DNA of 64,000 bases from Zoogloea sp. (GCF_028689785.1 NZ_JAQVCN010000011.1:17889-81888), one strand, 5' to 3'; counted from the first letter of the stretch, positions 1 to 7,843 are shown. A program made the numbers and translations. Notes: generated by a model from the letters alone, not told the origin.

Positions 1-1
1 C

Positions 2-574
2 TACTGCCTCGCCCGCAATCTCAAGAAGAAGACGGTGGCCGAGCTGACCAGCCTGCGCGAAGCCGGCCTACGCATGGCCTACCTGGGCGCCGAATCCGGC
101 GACGACCTGGTGCTGGAAAAGGTGAAGAAGGGCGAGACCCACGACAGCACCCGCGCCGCCCTCGACAAGCTGGGCGAAGCCGGCATCACCCGCTCGGTGA
201 TGATCCTCAACGGGCTGGGCGGGCAGATCTACAGCAACCAGCACGCCGACCACTCCGCCCGCCTCGCCAACGCCACCCAGCCCGAGTTCCTGTCCACCCT
301 GGTGGTGAGCTTCCCCCAGGGCGAAGCGCGCTTTCGCGCCGACTTTCCCGAATGGGAAGCGCTGGAACAGGCCGGGCTGTTCCGCGAGATGGAGCGCTTT
401 TTGTCGCAACTGGAGCTGCGCCGCACCGTGTTCCGGTCGGATCACGCCAGCAACTTCCTGATACTCAAGGGCACCCTGGGGGCGGACAAGGAGAGGCTGC
501 TGGCCCAGGTGAGACAGGCCATCGACGATCCCGGCGGGGCGCCCCTGCGGCCGGACTGGGCCCGCGGCCTGTAA
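2..574 (+). CDS. Radical SAM protein, C-terminal part (cut by window edge)
   Basis: The frame is open from position 2, so the true start and the CxxxCxxC cluster motif lie upstream of the window; the GTG at 35 is an internal codon. The 190 visible residues read as the C-terminal half of an Elp3/YgiQ-type radical SAM enzyme: the stretch AYLGAESGDDLVLEKVKKGE matches the usual 'lGlESGsdevLk.vnKg' segment of the barrel, followed by alternating helices and strands. The substrate cannot be deduced from this half. The stop is followed 8 bases later by an inverted pair of REP-like repeats. Confidence 0.75.
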   Translation, partial: YCLARNLKKKTVAELTSLREAGLRMAYLGAESGDDLVLEKVKKGETHDSTRAALDKLGEAGITRSVMILNGLGGQIYSNQHADHSARLANATQPEFLSTLVVSFPQGEARFRADFPEWEALEQAGLFREMERFLSQLELRRTVFRSDHASNFLILKGTLGADKERLLAQVRQAIDDPGGAPLRPDWARGL

Positions 575-582
575 GCCGTCTC

Positions 583-606
583 CCGTGGGGTCGAATTCAT
601 TCGACC
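583..606 (+). repeat. REP-like palindromic repeat, copy 1
   Basis: A 24-base unit beginning CCGTGGGGTCGAATTC and ending ATTCGACC. Its core TCGAAT-TC-ATTCGA is a perfect small hairpin. It pairs with an inverted copy (23 of 24 bases identical) 42 bases downstream, giving a BIME-like head-to-head arrangement right after the radical SAM stop codon. Further copies occur at 1986, 4729, 12680 and 27878. Confidence 0.75.
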
Positions 607-648
607 GCGGACGTTCCATCACCGGCCTACTGTGAATCAGCGTGCGAA

Positions 649-672
649 GGTCGAATAAATTCGACCCCACGG
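649..672 (-). repeat. REP-like palindromic repeat, copy 2 (inverted)
   Basis: The reverse complement of this unit is identical to copy 1 except for one C-to-T change in the loop. Together the two copies could fold into a long hairpin closing the 42-base spacer (607-648), and could act as an mRNA end stabiliser or terminator-like structure for the upstream gene. Confidence 0.75.
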
Positions 673-769
673 AAAAAGGCTCCGGGACGACCAGCACTGG
701 CTTGACCCGGCTCGTCGGCCGGCGTAAATCGGTGATGCGTTTCGACTGCCCCCCCCGCGCGGAGGCCCC

Positions 770-2005
770 ATGCGTTTGATGCAATTCCTGTCCCGCGCCG
801 CGGCGCGCACGCGGCAACAGCGCACCCACCTGGACAGCCAGCCCCTGGGCCGGGCGGTGCTGGTGGTTGTGCTATTGCTCGATCTGTTCATCCTGATGTC
901 GATCTTCGACGGGCTGGCAGCGCATACGCGGCAGCTCACGGCGCCGGACGAAACCATCCCCCACACCTGCCGGGCGATGGTGATCGACCAGACGTGGACG
1001 GCAGACAACCGCCTCGGCCAGCTGGCCGCGCTGGCGACGGCCGGCAGCGCCAGCCCTTACCCGCCCCGTGACAGCAAGGTAGAGCACCACCCGCTGTGCG
1101 CGCCCTTGCTGGACCAGATCGCCCGCATCCAGGCCGACAAGGCCCTGACCGGCCAGTTTGAAACCCTCCAGAAATTCGAGCGGGAGGTGCGCGAGCAGCA
1201 GCTCGCCATCGACCGCCTGAAGGGCGCCTACGACACCTCACTGCTGGAGCGCATGGCCGGCGACGCGCCCGGCCAGACGCCGGTGGACGCCAGCCGCACC
1301 GAGTTCCGCACCCGCACGGCCGCTCTCGACGGCCTGCAAGCCCAGGCCGCGACGCTGGCCCAGACAATCAACGCCCGCGACGACATTCAGGCTCTGTGGG
1401 CGGCCCTGGAGAAGCAGTCAGACGCCGACCGGCTGCTGCTGCGAGATGATCTGCAGCGCCTGAGCTTCTGGTTCCCGGTGAAGCAGCTAGGCATGCAGCT
1501 GATCTTCCTGCTGCCCCTGTTCCTGATCTTTTACGCCTGGAACAGCGCCAGCCTGCGGGCCGGGCGGGGCCTGCAGGCCCTGGTGTCGGCGCATCTGCTG
1601 GTGGTGAGCTTCATCCCCATCCTCTTCAAGCTGGTTGAGGCGGTGTATCGGATCATTCCGCACCGGCTGCTGGCCGCGCTGTTCGAGTTTCTCGAAGCCT
1701 TCAGGCTGGTGGCGATCTGGCACTACCTGGTGATGGCAGCAGTCATCGCCTCCGCGCTGGCAGTGATCCATGTACTGCAGAAGAAGCTCTTCTCCCGGGA
1801 GCGGCTGCTGGAGCGGCGCATTGCCCGTGGCGAATGCCAGGGCTGCGGCAAGCACCTGCCCACCGACTCGGCCGCCTGCCCGTTCTGCGGCTACGCCCAG
1901 TTCCTACCTTGCTCCAGCTGCAGGGGGCTGATGCACAGGCACGCGCGCTTCTGCCGCCACTGCGGCCAGCCCGCGGTGGGTGATGCGGGGTCGGATTCAT
2001 CCTGA
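770..2005 (+). CDS. Membrane protein with coiled coil and C-terminal double zinc ribbon
   Basis: A 411-residue protein of no family that I recognise. Visible parts: a membrane segment near residues 28-46; a charged, helix-prone region (about 125-235) that looks coiled; three to four further hydrophobic segments between about 240 and 335; and a cytoplasmic-looking tail with four CxxC pairs (CQGC, CPFC, CSSC, CRHC) typical of tandem zinc ribbons. The architecture suggests a membrane-anchored sensor or adaptor, but the partner is unknown. The ATG at 770 follows GGAGGCCCC. The stop codon lies inside a degenerate REP-like copy, so the last residues (GSDSS) are encoded by repeat sequence. Confidence 0.8.
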   Translation: MRLMQFLSRAAARTRQQRTHLDSQPLGRAVLVVVLLLDLFILMSIFDGLAAHTRQLTAPDETIPHTCRAMVIDQTWTADNRLGQLAALATAGSASPYPPRDSKVEHHPLCAPLLDQIARIQADKALTGQFETLQKFEREVREQQLAIDRLKGAYDTSLLERMAGDAPGQTPVDASRTEFRTRTAALDGLQAQAATLAQTINARDDIQALWAALEKQSDADRLLLRDDLQRLSFWFPVKQLGMQLIFLLPLFLIFYAWNSASLRAGRGLQALVSAHLLVVSFIPILFKLVEAVYRIIPHRLLAALFEFLEAFRLVAIWHYLVMAAVIASALAVIHVLQKKLFSRERLLERRIARGECQGCGKHLPTDSAACPFCGYAQFLPCSSCRGLMHRHARFCRHCGQPAVGDAGSDSS

Positions 2006-2006
2006 C
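1986..2006 (+). repeat. REP-like repeat, copy 3 (overlaps a stop codon)
   Basis: Reads CGGGGTCGGATTCATCCTGA, against GGGGTCGAATTCATTC-GAC in copy 1. The two arm changes (A to G and T to C) compensate each other, so the GGAT/ATCC stem is kept. It spans the last codons and stop of the preceding gene. Confidence 0.5.
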
Positions 2007-2139
2007 AGGAGATGATTTGAATCGGCGTCACAGGAAGTCACCCCATGGCTCACCAGAGCCCCCTATCCTTCGTCACCGGGGCCTTGGCGGAGCGGGAGGG
2101 GCGAGGGGCATTGGAGAACATGAACGGCCTGCTTCTTTC

Positions 2140-2156
2140 TGTCGGTTTTCTTTACA
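2140..2156 (+). promoter_or_regulatory. Putative activator site of PEP-CTERM gene
   Basis: TGTCGGTTTTCTTTACA. The same element with 14 of 17 bases (TGTCGACTTTTTTTACA) precedes the other PEP-CTERM gene at 41092. In both cases it lies 64-72 bases upstream of a sigma54-type promoter, the distance expected for an enhancer-binding activator. In related bacteria PEP-CTERM genes are known to be controlled by the PrsK/PrsR two-component system with RpoN. Assigning this motif to PrsR is inference. Confidence 0.55.
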
Positions 2157-2219
2157 GAGCGAGGAAATATTTCACAGCCCAAGAATGAGAAGTCGCGCTC
2201 GGCACGGAAAGCCCGAAAC

Positions 2220-2235
2220 GGGCAGGAAGCTTGCT
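2220..2235 (+). promoter_or_regulatory. Sigma54-type promoter (-24/-12) of PEP-CTERM gene
   Basis: GGGCAGGAAGCTTGCT holds GG (2221-2222) and GC (2233-2234) exactly 10 bases apart, with TTGC at the -12 element. Transcription would start near 2246, which excludes upstream start codons and supports the ATG at 2279. Confidence 0.55.
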
Positions 2236-2278
2236 TTACCTGTCTGAGGGGCCGTCTGTGGCCCCCGGAGAATCACCG

Positions 2279-2632
2279 ATGCGCACCCCGACCACGTTCA
2301 AATATCTTCTCTGCTGCAGGCTGCTCATCGTCGCCGCGCTCGCCTTGCCGACGCCCGCCCAAACCACTGTCGTCACCGGTGCCGGGCTGAGCGACCCTGC
2401 CACTGTGTCGCCCCCACCAACCCGCCTCGTCACGCCCCTCCCTCCCCCGCCAGCCGACAATACGCTGCAGGCCTTGTTACCCCCGACCGCCCTCGACGAA
2501 CAGGCCCAGTCCTCAGCCCTGGCTACGGCACTGATCAGCGAACCCGCCGCCGTCGTCGCGCCGGAACCCTCTGCCCTGCTGCTGTTGGCCATCGGCATCG
2601 GGGTGCTGTGGCTGATACGCCGCAAACGCTAA
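2279..2632 (+). CDS. Small PEP-CTERM sorting-signal protein
   Basis: A 117-residue exported protein. It has an N-terminal signal peptide (hydrophobic LLCCRLLIVAALALP, cleavage near PAQ), a low-complexity Pro/Thr/Ala-rich middle with no recognisable fold, and a C-terminal PEP-CTERM signal: VAPEPSALLLL, a membrane helix and an RRKR tail. Such signals are known substrates of exosortase (EpsH/Xrt) and mark surface proteins linked to exopolysaccharide and floc formation. The start at 2279 is chosen for GGAG at 2267 and because the predicted sigma54 transcript begins downstream of the alternative start at 2231. No exosortase is in the window. Confidence 0.8.
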   Translation: MRTPTTFKYLLCCRLLIVAALALPTPAQTTVVTGAGLSDPATVSPPPTRLVTPLPPPPADNTLQALLPPTALDEQAQSSALATALISEPAAVVAPEPSALLLLAIGIGVLWLIRRKR

Positions 2633-2786
2633 CCCCTTCCCCCGGCCCGCGCCCCAGCGCCCTACCTCATTTTCAAGCCCCAGGACAGGCAGCTCGTCAC
2701 GGGCGGCAAGCGGGGCCGATGCTATGCTCGACGGATTCGCCGCCGGCATCGGCCCGGTGGCCTCAGTGACATCCGGAGCCCTGCCC

Positions 2787-4700
2787 ATGAAATCCGCCTT
2801 CGTTCTCCGCGGCACCAGCCTCGCCATCGGCCTGGCCCTCGCCGCCCCAGCTCTGCTGGCCCAGACACAAGCCCCGATCCGCCCGATCTCGCCCCCGGCG
2901 GCCGCACTAAAACCCGTGGTGCCGCCGATAACGGCGCCGGCCGTGGCACCCGCCGCGCCTGTCGCCGCGCCGCTTGCAGCCCCCGGCGCCAATCCGCCCG
3001 TGGCCGGCGCCCTGCCCGTCGATCCCAACGCACCCCCTCCAGCCCCACCTCCGCCGCCCCTCTCGGACATCATCTTCACCAATGGCGAGGTGCTGACCCT
3101 CGACGACAAGCGCCCCAGCGCCCAGGCGGTGGCCATCAAGGGCAGCAAGATCATCGCCGTGGGCAAGAGCAAGGACATCCTGGCGCGCTGGAAGAGCGAG
3201 GGCACCGAGGTGGTGGACCTGGCCGGCAAGACCCTGGTGCCGGGCTTCATCGACAGCTGGGGGCAGATGGCCCGCATGGGCCTCTATTCGGTGGCGGCCC
3301 AGGTGCAGTCGCCGCCCGAGGGCAAGGTGAGCGACACCAACGGCCTGCTGCGTGAGTTACGTGACTGGGGCAGGGGCGACCTGGCCAAACGCTTTGGCTG
3401 GATCATCGGCTTCGGCTACGACGACACCCGCCTGCGCGAACAGCGCCGCCCCAGCCGGACCGACCTGGACAGCGTCTCCCGCGACACCCCGGTGATCGTG
3501 GTGCATTACTCCGGCAGCCACCTGGTGGCCAACAGCAAGGCCCTGGAGCTGGCCGGCATCGGCCGCGACAGTATCGACCCGCCTGGGGGCAGTATCGGCC
3601 GCTGGCCGGGCTCGAAGGAACCCGACGGCGTGCTCGAAGGCGCCGCCGCCACCGCCCTGCTCGGCGCCCTGCCACAGCTACCCCGGGATGACCGCCAGGC
3701 CATGATCCAGCAGGGCCAGACCCTCTATCTGCAAAACGGCTACACCACCGCCGTGGAGGCCCGCGCCACCCCCGACGACCTGACCCTGTATACCCAGGCT
3801 GCCGACACCGGCGCCCTCAAGCTCGACGTGCTGCTCTACGCCGACCTGGCCAGCGCCGGCGCCAACCTGAAGGGCAACAAAATCATCGGGCCCAAGTACT
3901 ACAAGGGCCACTTGAAGCTGGCCGGCGTGTCCTTCGTGCTCGACGGCAATGCCGAAGACCGCAGCGCCTGGCTCACCCAGCCCTATCAGCTGCCGCCCCC
4001 GGGCAAGCGCACCACCTTTGCCGGCTACCCGGGCAGCACCGACGAGACCGCCAGCGAGCTGTTCTCCCGCGCCTATGCCGGCGGCTGGCAGGTGGCTGTG
4101 CAGGCCAACGGTGATGCGGCCATCGACCAGTTCATCAGCGGCTTGCAGACTGCCAGTGGCAAGCACCCGGGCAAGGACCGCCGCCCCCTGCTGGCCGGCG
4201 GCCAGACCCTGCGTGACGATCAGCTCGACACCCTCAAGACTCTCGGCGTGAGCCTGGCCCTGGCGCCGCGCCGCCTCGGTCTGTCCCTCGCCCCCCTCAA
4301 GGACTACGCCCTGGGCGAAGAGCGCACCGCCCGCTTCATCCCCGCGGGGGCTGCTGCCGGAAAGGGCCTGCCGGTGCTGCTGGCAGGCGACGCTTCGCAG
4401 ATCGAACCGACCCCCTTGGCCAACCTGGCTGCTGCCATCAAGCGCCCGGTGGGCGAGGCCCAGCAGCTCAGCCCGCTGGACGCCCTCAAGGCCCTCACGG
4501 TCGTGCCCGCCCGCCAGCTTGGCGAAGAAAAACTCAAGGGCAGCATCGCCGTCGGCAAGCTCGCCGACCTGACTGTGCTCTCCGCCAACCCCCTCAAAAC
4601 CCCCACCGACAAGCTCGGCGAGATCAAGGTGATCGGCACGGTGAAGGAAGGGGTGACGGTGTTCGGCGGCAGCGAAGGCGGGGTGCCCATCCTGCGCTGA
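2787..4700 (+). CDS. Exported amidohydrolase-3-fold protein lacking metal ligands
   Basis: A 637-residue protein with a signal peptide (1-27, cleavage after ALLAQ), a Pro/Ala-rich linker (about 30-92), then the YtcJ/NfdA-type amidohydrolase_3 fold. The fold starts at IIFTNGEVLTLDD, and family landmarks are plain: LVPGFIDS, LVANSKALELAGI, GWQVAVQANGDAAID, TLRDDQLDTL. The metal-binding histidines are gone: the HxH after PGFIDS reads WGQ, the HANGD histidine is Q, and the EHAQ histidine is GGQ. Only the late aspartate (LAGDAS) remains. A pseudoenzyme or binding role is therefore likely. Start by ATG with GGAG 10 bases upstream; the longer frame from 2724 has no ribosome site. Confidence 0.8.
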   Translation: MKSAFVLRGTSLAIGLALAAPALLAQTQAPIRPISPPAAALKPVVPPITAPAVAPAAPVAAPLAAPGANPPVAGALPVDPNAPPPAPPPPPLSDIIFTNGEVLTLDDKRPSAQAVAIKGSKIIAVGKSKDILARWKSEGTEVVDLAGKTLVPGFIDSWGQMARMGLYSVAAQVQSPPEGKVSDTNGLLRELRDWGRGDLAKRFGWIIGFGYDDTRLREQRRPSRTDLDSVSRDTPVIVVHYSGSHLVANSKALELAGIGRDSIDPPGGSIGRWPGSKEPDGVLEGAAATALLGALPQLPRDDRQAMIQQGQTLYLQNGYTTAVEARATPDDLTLYTQAADTGALKLDVLLYADLASAGANLKGNKIIGPKYYKGHLKLAGVSFVLDGNAEDRSAWLTQPYQLPPPGKRTTFAGYPGSTDETASELFSRAYAGGWQVAVQANGDAAIDQFISGLQTASGKHPGKDRRPLLAGGQTLRDDQLDTLKTLGVSLALAPRRLGLSLAPLKDYALGEERTARFIPAGAAAGKGLPVLLAGDASQIEPTPLANLAAAIKRPVGEAQQLSPLDALKALTVVPARQLGEEKLKGSIAVGKLADLTVLSANPLKTPTDKLGEIKVIGTVKEGVTVFGGSEGGVPILR

Positions 4701-4728
4701 CGAGGCAGGGTGGTAGCAGAAACACCGG

Positions 4729-4753
4729 CGGGGCCGAGTTCATTCGCCCCCGC
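4729..4753 (+). repeat. REP-like repeat, copy 4
   Basis: GCGGGGCCGAGTTCATTCG followed by CCCCCGC, a diverged copy 28 bases after the amidohydrolase stop. The outer GCGGGG/CCCCGC arms extend the hairpin, so it may also act as terminator between the convergent amidohydrolase and cytochrome genes. Confidence 0.5.
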
Positions 4754-4777
4754 TGGACAGCGAGCCGCCGCCCCCTC

Positions 4778-5434
4778 TCAGCGCAGATTCGACAGATACT
4801 CCACCACCGCCTCGACGTTCCGTTCGCCGAGGCCGGAAACCGCAGCCGTCATGGGTGGATAGGTGCGCTCGCCGCTGAGCTTGAGGTATCGCAGCAGGCT
4901 GCGGCGCAGGTATTCGGGCTGCTGGCCGGCGAGGCGGGGGAAGTTCTCTCCGCCACGGGCGTCAGCCCCATGGCAGCGCACACAGTGCTTCTCGAAGTGG
5001 TCACGCCCCTCGGCCGCCCGGGCGGTGGAGGGCGTCCCCGCCGGCACCACCGGCTGGGACGCGTAGAACACCACGATCTGCGCCTTCTCCTCGGCGCTGA
5101 GCACCTTCATCAGGCCCTGCATGAAGGCGTCCTTGCGCCGGCCGGTAAGGAAGGCATCGATCTGGCCGAGCACATAGGCCGGGTGCTGACCAGCCAGATT
5201 GGGGACTTCACCGTACTTGCTGAGCCCCGTGTCCCCATGGCAGTTGGCGCAAAAGAAAGCCGCCTTGCGGCCGGCATCCTGGGCGGCCTTCTGGTCGGCC
5301 GGCCGGGCCTTGTTGATCCGCTCCAGAACATCCCTCGGAGCCGGCGGGTCAGCCCGCACCGGCGCCGCTGTCAGCGCCAGCCCAAGGCAAAGCACGGTGC
5401 AACAGCTTCTGACACTTCTTGTTTTGCTGACCAT
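4778..5434 (-). CDS. Periplasmic diheme cytochrome c (c4 type)
   Basis: A 218-residue precursor with a signal peptide and two class I cytochrome c domains. The heme sites are CANCHG in the N-terminal domain and CVRCHG in the C-terminal domain, each followed by a likely distal methionine (QGLMKVL and YPPMTAAV). Cytochromes of this kind shuttle electrons between membrane complexes and terminal reductases or oxidases. The ATG at 5434 is preferred over the one at 5449 because only it has a well-spaced GGAG. It is divergent from the flavoprotein gene, and no oxidase gene is adjacent to name its partner. Confidence 0.85.
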   Translation of the reverse strand: MVSKTRSVRSCCTVLCLGLALTAAPVRADPPAPRDVLERINKARPADQKAAQDAGRKAAFFCANCHGDTGLSKYGEVPNLAGQHPAYVLGQIDAFLTGRRKDAFMQGLMKVLSAEEKAQIVVFYASQPVVPAGTPSTARAAEGRDHFEKHCVRCHGADARGGENFPRLAGQQPEYLRRSLLRYLKLSGERTYPPMTAAVSGLGERNVEAVVEYLSNLR

Positions 5435-5549
5435 ACCGCTAGGCTCCATGGACGCTCATGACAGGCCGCCGGCGGCGGAGTCCGTCGAATTGTAGTTCGA
5501 TGAAGGCCTGACCACTACAATCCCGCTTCTTTCCCTTCCGGACCCCGCC

Positions 5550-6818
5550 ATGCAGCCCGACCCCTCCCTCCCCCGCGTCGCCATCGTCGGCGGTGGCCCC
5601 GCCGGCCTGATGGCCGCCGAGATCCTGCTCCGGGGCGGGGTGCAAGTGGATCTCTTCGACGCGATGCCCTCGGTGGGACGCAAGTTTCTGCTGGCCGGCA
5701 AGGGCGGGCTCAACATCACCCACTCGGAGAGCCTGGAACACTTCACCCGCCGCTATGGTGAGCGGGAGGGCGTACTCGCCCCCCTGGTCAGCGCCTTCGA
5801 TCCGGACGCCCTGCGCGCGTGGGTGGAGGCCCTCGGGGTCAGCACTTTCGTGGGGAGCTCGGGGCGGGTCTTTCCTGCCGAAATGAAAGCTGCGCCCCTG
5901 CTGCGCGCCTGGCTCGCCCGCCTGCGCGACGCGGGACTGCACATTCATGTGCGTCATCGCTGGACCGGCTGGACCGACAGCGGCGCCCTGCGCTTCAGCA
6001 CCCCGGCGGGCGAACAGATCTGCCAGGCCGACGCCTCCATCCTGGCCCTGGGGGGCGGCAGCTGGGCCAGACTGGGCTCGGACGGCGCCTGGGTGCCGCT
6101 GCTGGCGGCCCAGGGTGTCGACGTGGCGCCCCTGGAGGCGGCCAACTGCGGCTTCGTTGTGGCGTCACCTCGGGTGGTGCCGGGCACCGGCTGGAGCGCC
6201 CACTTCCGCGCACGCTTTGCTGGTCAGCCCCTCAAGTCCATCGCCCTGGCCATCGACGGCGATCCGGCCCCGATGCGCCCCGGCGAAGCCATGATCAGCG
6301 ACGACGGCATCGAGGGCAGCCTGGTGTATGCCCTGTCGGCGTCGATCCGCGCCCGCATCAAGGCCGATGGCCAGGCTACCCTGCGCATCGACCTGGCCCC
6401 CGGGCGCAGCCCGGAACGGGTGCGCGCCGAGGTGGCCCACCCCCGGGGCGCCCGCTCCCTGGCCAGCCATCTGCAGAGCCGGGTGGGCATTGCCGGCGTG
6501 CGCATGGCCCTGCTGCGGGAATGCCTGCCCGACGAGGCCTTCTCCGACGCCAACCGCCTCACCGCCGCCATCAAGGGCCTGCCCCTCACCCTGGTCGCCC
6601 CGCGCCCCATGGACGAGGCCATCAGTACCGCTGGCGGCGTGCGCTTCGAGGGGCTGGACGAGGCCCTGATGCTGCGCAGCCGCCCGGGCGCGTTCTGCGC
6701 TGGGGAAATGCTGGATTGGGACGCCCCCACCGGAGGCTACCTGCTCACCGCCAGCCTCGCCACCGGGCGCCGGGCCGGCGAAGGGGCCCTGGCCTGGCTC
6801 GCCGCTGCGGCGCAGTAA
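5550..6818 (+). CDS. HI0933-like FAD flavoprotein (TIGR03862 type)
   Basis: A 422-residue cytoplasmic flavoprotein. The N-terminal Rossmann motif VAIVGGGPAGLMAAEILL binds FAD, and GRKFLLAGKGGLNITHSE is the signature of the HI0933/YhiN family. A second conserved block sits at the C-terminus (FCAGEMLDWDAPTGGYLL), where the family closes the FAD site. The length is normal and the family has no firmly assigned substrate. It stands alone, with its promoter shared with the divergent cytochrome gene. Confidence 0.85.
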   Translation: MQPDPSLPRVAIVGGGPAGLMAAEILLRGGVQVDLFDAMPSVGRKFLLAGKGGLNITHSESLEHFTRRYGEREGVLAPLVSAFDPDALRAWVEALGVSTFVGSSGRVFPAEMKAAPLLRAWLARLRDAGLHIHVRHRWTGWTDSGALRFSTPAGEQICQADASILALGGGSWARLGSDGAWVPLLAAQGVDVAPLEAANCGFVVASPRVVPGTGWSAHFRARFAGQPLKSIALAIDGDPAPMRPGEAMISDDGIEGSLVYALSASIRARIKADGQATLRIDLAPGRSPERVRAEVAHPRGARSLASHLQSRVGIAGVRMALLRECLPDEAFSDANRLTAAIKGLPLTLVAPRPMDEAISTAGGVRFEGLDEALMLRSRPGAFCAGEMLDWDAPTGGYLLTASLATGRRAGEGALAWLAAAAQ

Positions 6819-6898
6819 GGCCGATTCACAGCTTGTAACATTGCCGACGCCCCTTGCAGATTAGAGTCGAAGCTCATCATTCCTTCGGGAGCATTGCC

Positions 6899-7147
6899 AT
6901 GGGCATCATTTCCACCCTCGTCATCGGCCTGCTGGTCGGCCTCGTCGCCCGTTTCGTCAAACCCGGCGACGACAGCATGGGCTGGATCAAGACCATCCTG
7001 TTCGGCATCGGCGGCTCCATCGCCGCCACCTACGGCGGCCAGGCGCTGGGGCTGTATCAGGCGGGCCAGGGCGCGGGCTTCATCGGCTCGGTAATCGGTG
7101 CGGTGATCCTGCTGGTCGTGGCCGGCAAGCTGTCCAAAAAAGACTGA
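6899..7147 (+). CDS. GlsB/YeaQ/YmgE family membrane protein
   Basis: An 82-residue, very hydrophobic protein with three membrane helices and glycine-rich turns (IIST...GLLVGLVARFVKPGDD, GIGGSIAATYGGQ, GSVIGAVILLVVAGK), the pattern of transglycosylase-associated/YeaQ proteins often induced by stress. The start is the ATG at 6899, with GGGAG nine bases upstream; the frame continues to 6854 without a ribosome site. It is followed by a strong hairpin at 7170. Confidence 0.85.
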   Translation: MGIISTLVIGLLVGLVARFVKPGDDSMGWIKTILFGIGGSIAATYGGQALGLYQAGQGAGFIGSVIGAVILLVVAGKLSKKD

Positions 7148-7169
7148 GGCCTGGGGCGTTACAATAAGA

Positions 7170-7198
7170 GGCTGACGGCACGCGCCGTCAGCCCTTTT
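7170..7198 (+). terminator. Rho-independent terminator
   Basis: GGCTGACGGC-ACGC-GCCGTCAGCC, a perfect 10-bp stem, followed by CTTTTCTTTTC. It lies 22 bases after the YeaQ-like gene. A TACAAT box (7160-7165) sits just before it, so it could alternatively be part of the leader of the PepSY gene. Confidence 0.8.
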
Positions 7199-7227
7199 CT
7201 TTTCTTTGCTTTCTCCGGGAGTCCTTC

Positions 7228-7749
7228 ATGATGCTTCGTCCCGTCATCGCCACACTGTTGGCGACCTTCGGCCTTTCCCAATCCGCCCTTGCCATCGAGG
7301 CCCCGGCCCGCTTCAAGTCCGGATACGCACGCTGCGAGAAGGTGGTGCTGGAGCAGCATCCCGGCAAGATCGTCAAAGTTGAGCTCAAGCGCGAGAACGG
7401 ACGCCCGGTGTTCGAGTTCGACGTGGAAGGCAGTGACAAGACCTGGGACGTGGAATGCGATGCCCGCAGCGGCAAGATCACGGAAGTCGAACAGGAAGTG
7501 GTGAGTGCCGACTCTCCGCTGTTCAAGGAGAAGGCCCGTATCAGCCTGGAAGAGGCCAAGGCCATCGCCCTGAAAAAGTACCCCGGCACCGTCATCGAAA
7601 CCGAGTTCGAGATCGAAGCCGACGGCTCCGCCTCCTATGAGTTCGACATCGCCCTCAAGAACGGCAAGGAGATGAAGGTGGAGGTGGATGCCACCAGTGG
7701 CAAGATCGTCGAAGCCAACCGGGAACTGTGGCAGTCCGGCAAGGAATAA
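7228..7749 (+). CDS. Exported PepSY-domain protein
   Basis: A 173-residue protein with a signal peptide ([22 protein letters not shown]) and two PepSY-like repeats. Each repeat has a helix, then two strands, and a closing [VD]-DA-x-SGKI motif ([13 protein letters not shown] and [13 protein letters not shown]). PepSY modules are known inhibitors or regulators of periplasmic peptidases and also occur as stand-alone secreted proteins. Either of two adjacent ATGs may be used. The next gene is convergent, so this is a single-gene unit. Confidence 0.8.
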   Translation: MMLRPVIATLLATFGLSQSALAIEAPARFKSGYARCEKVVLEQHPGKIVKVELKRENGRPVFEFDVEGSDKTWDVECDARSGKITEVEQEVVSADSPLFKEKARISLEEAKAIALKKYPGTVIETEFEIEADGSASYEFDIALKNGKEMKVEVDATSGKIVEANRELWQSGKE

Positions 7750-7802
7750 ACACTGCCGGAGCCGCGAGGGTGGCGTCGAGGGTCTCGATGAGGGTGATGA
7801 AA

Positions 7803-7843
7803 CGGGCCTGACGGGCCTCCGGCGTCGCCCCGTCAGACGCCCG
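7803..7843. terminator. Hairpin between convergent genes
   Basis: TGACGGG and CCCGTCA arms enclose a GC-rich loop, with the outer CGGGC/GCCCG extending the stem. It lies between the PepSY gene and the LysR gene stop. No clear T-run follows, so termination is inferred from position only. Confidence 0.35.

Noticed and set aside
2205..2222. GGCACGGAAAGCC as a sigma54 element
   Set aside because: GG and GC are only eight bases apart; the element at 2220 with ten fits far better.
2017..2247. A 76-residue open frame between the zinc-ribbon gene and the PEP-CTERM gene
   Set aside because: No ribosome site, arginine-rich random-looking composition, and it spans the predicted activator motif and sigma54 promoter.
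6827..6870. A TGTAACATTGCCGAC stretch resembling the PEP-CTERM motif in reverse
   Set aside because: Spacing between TGT and CGAC differs, no sigma54 element follows, and the next gene is not a PEP-CTERM gene.
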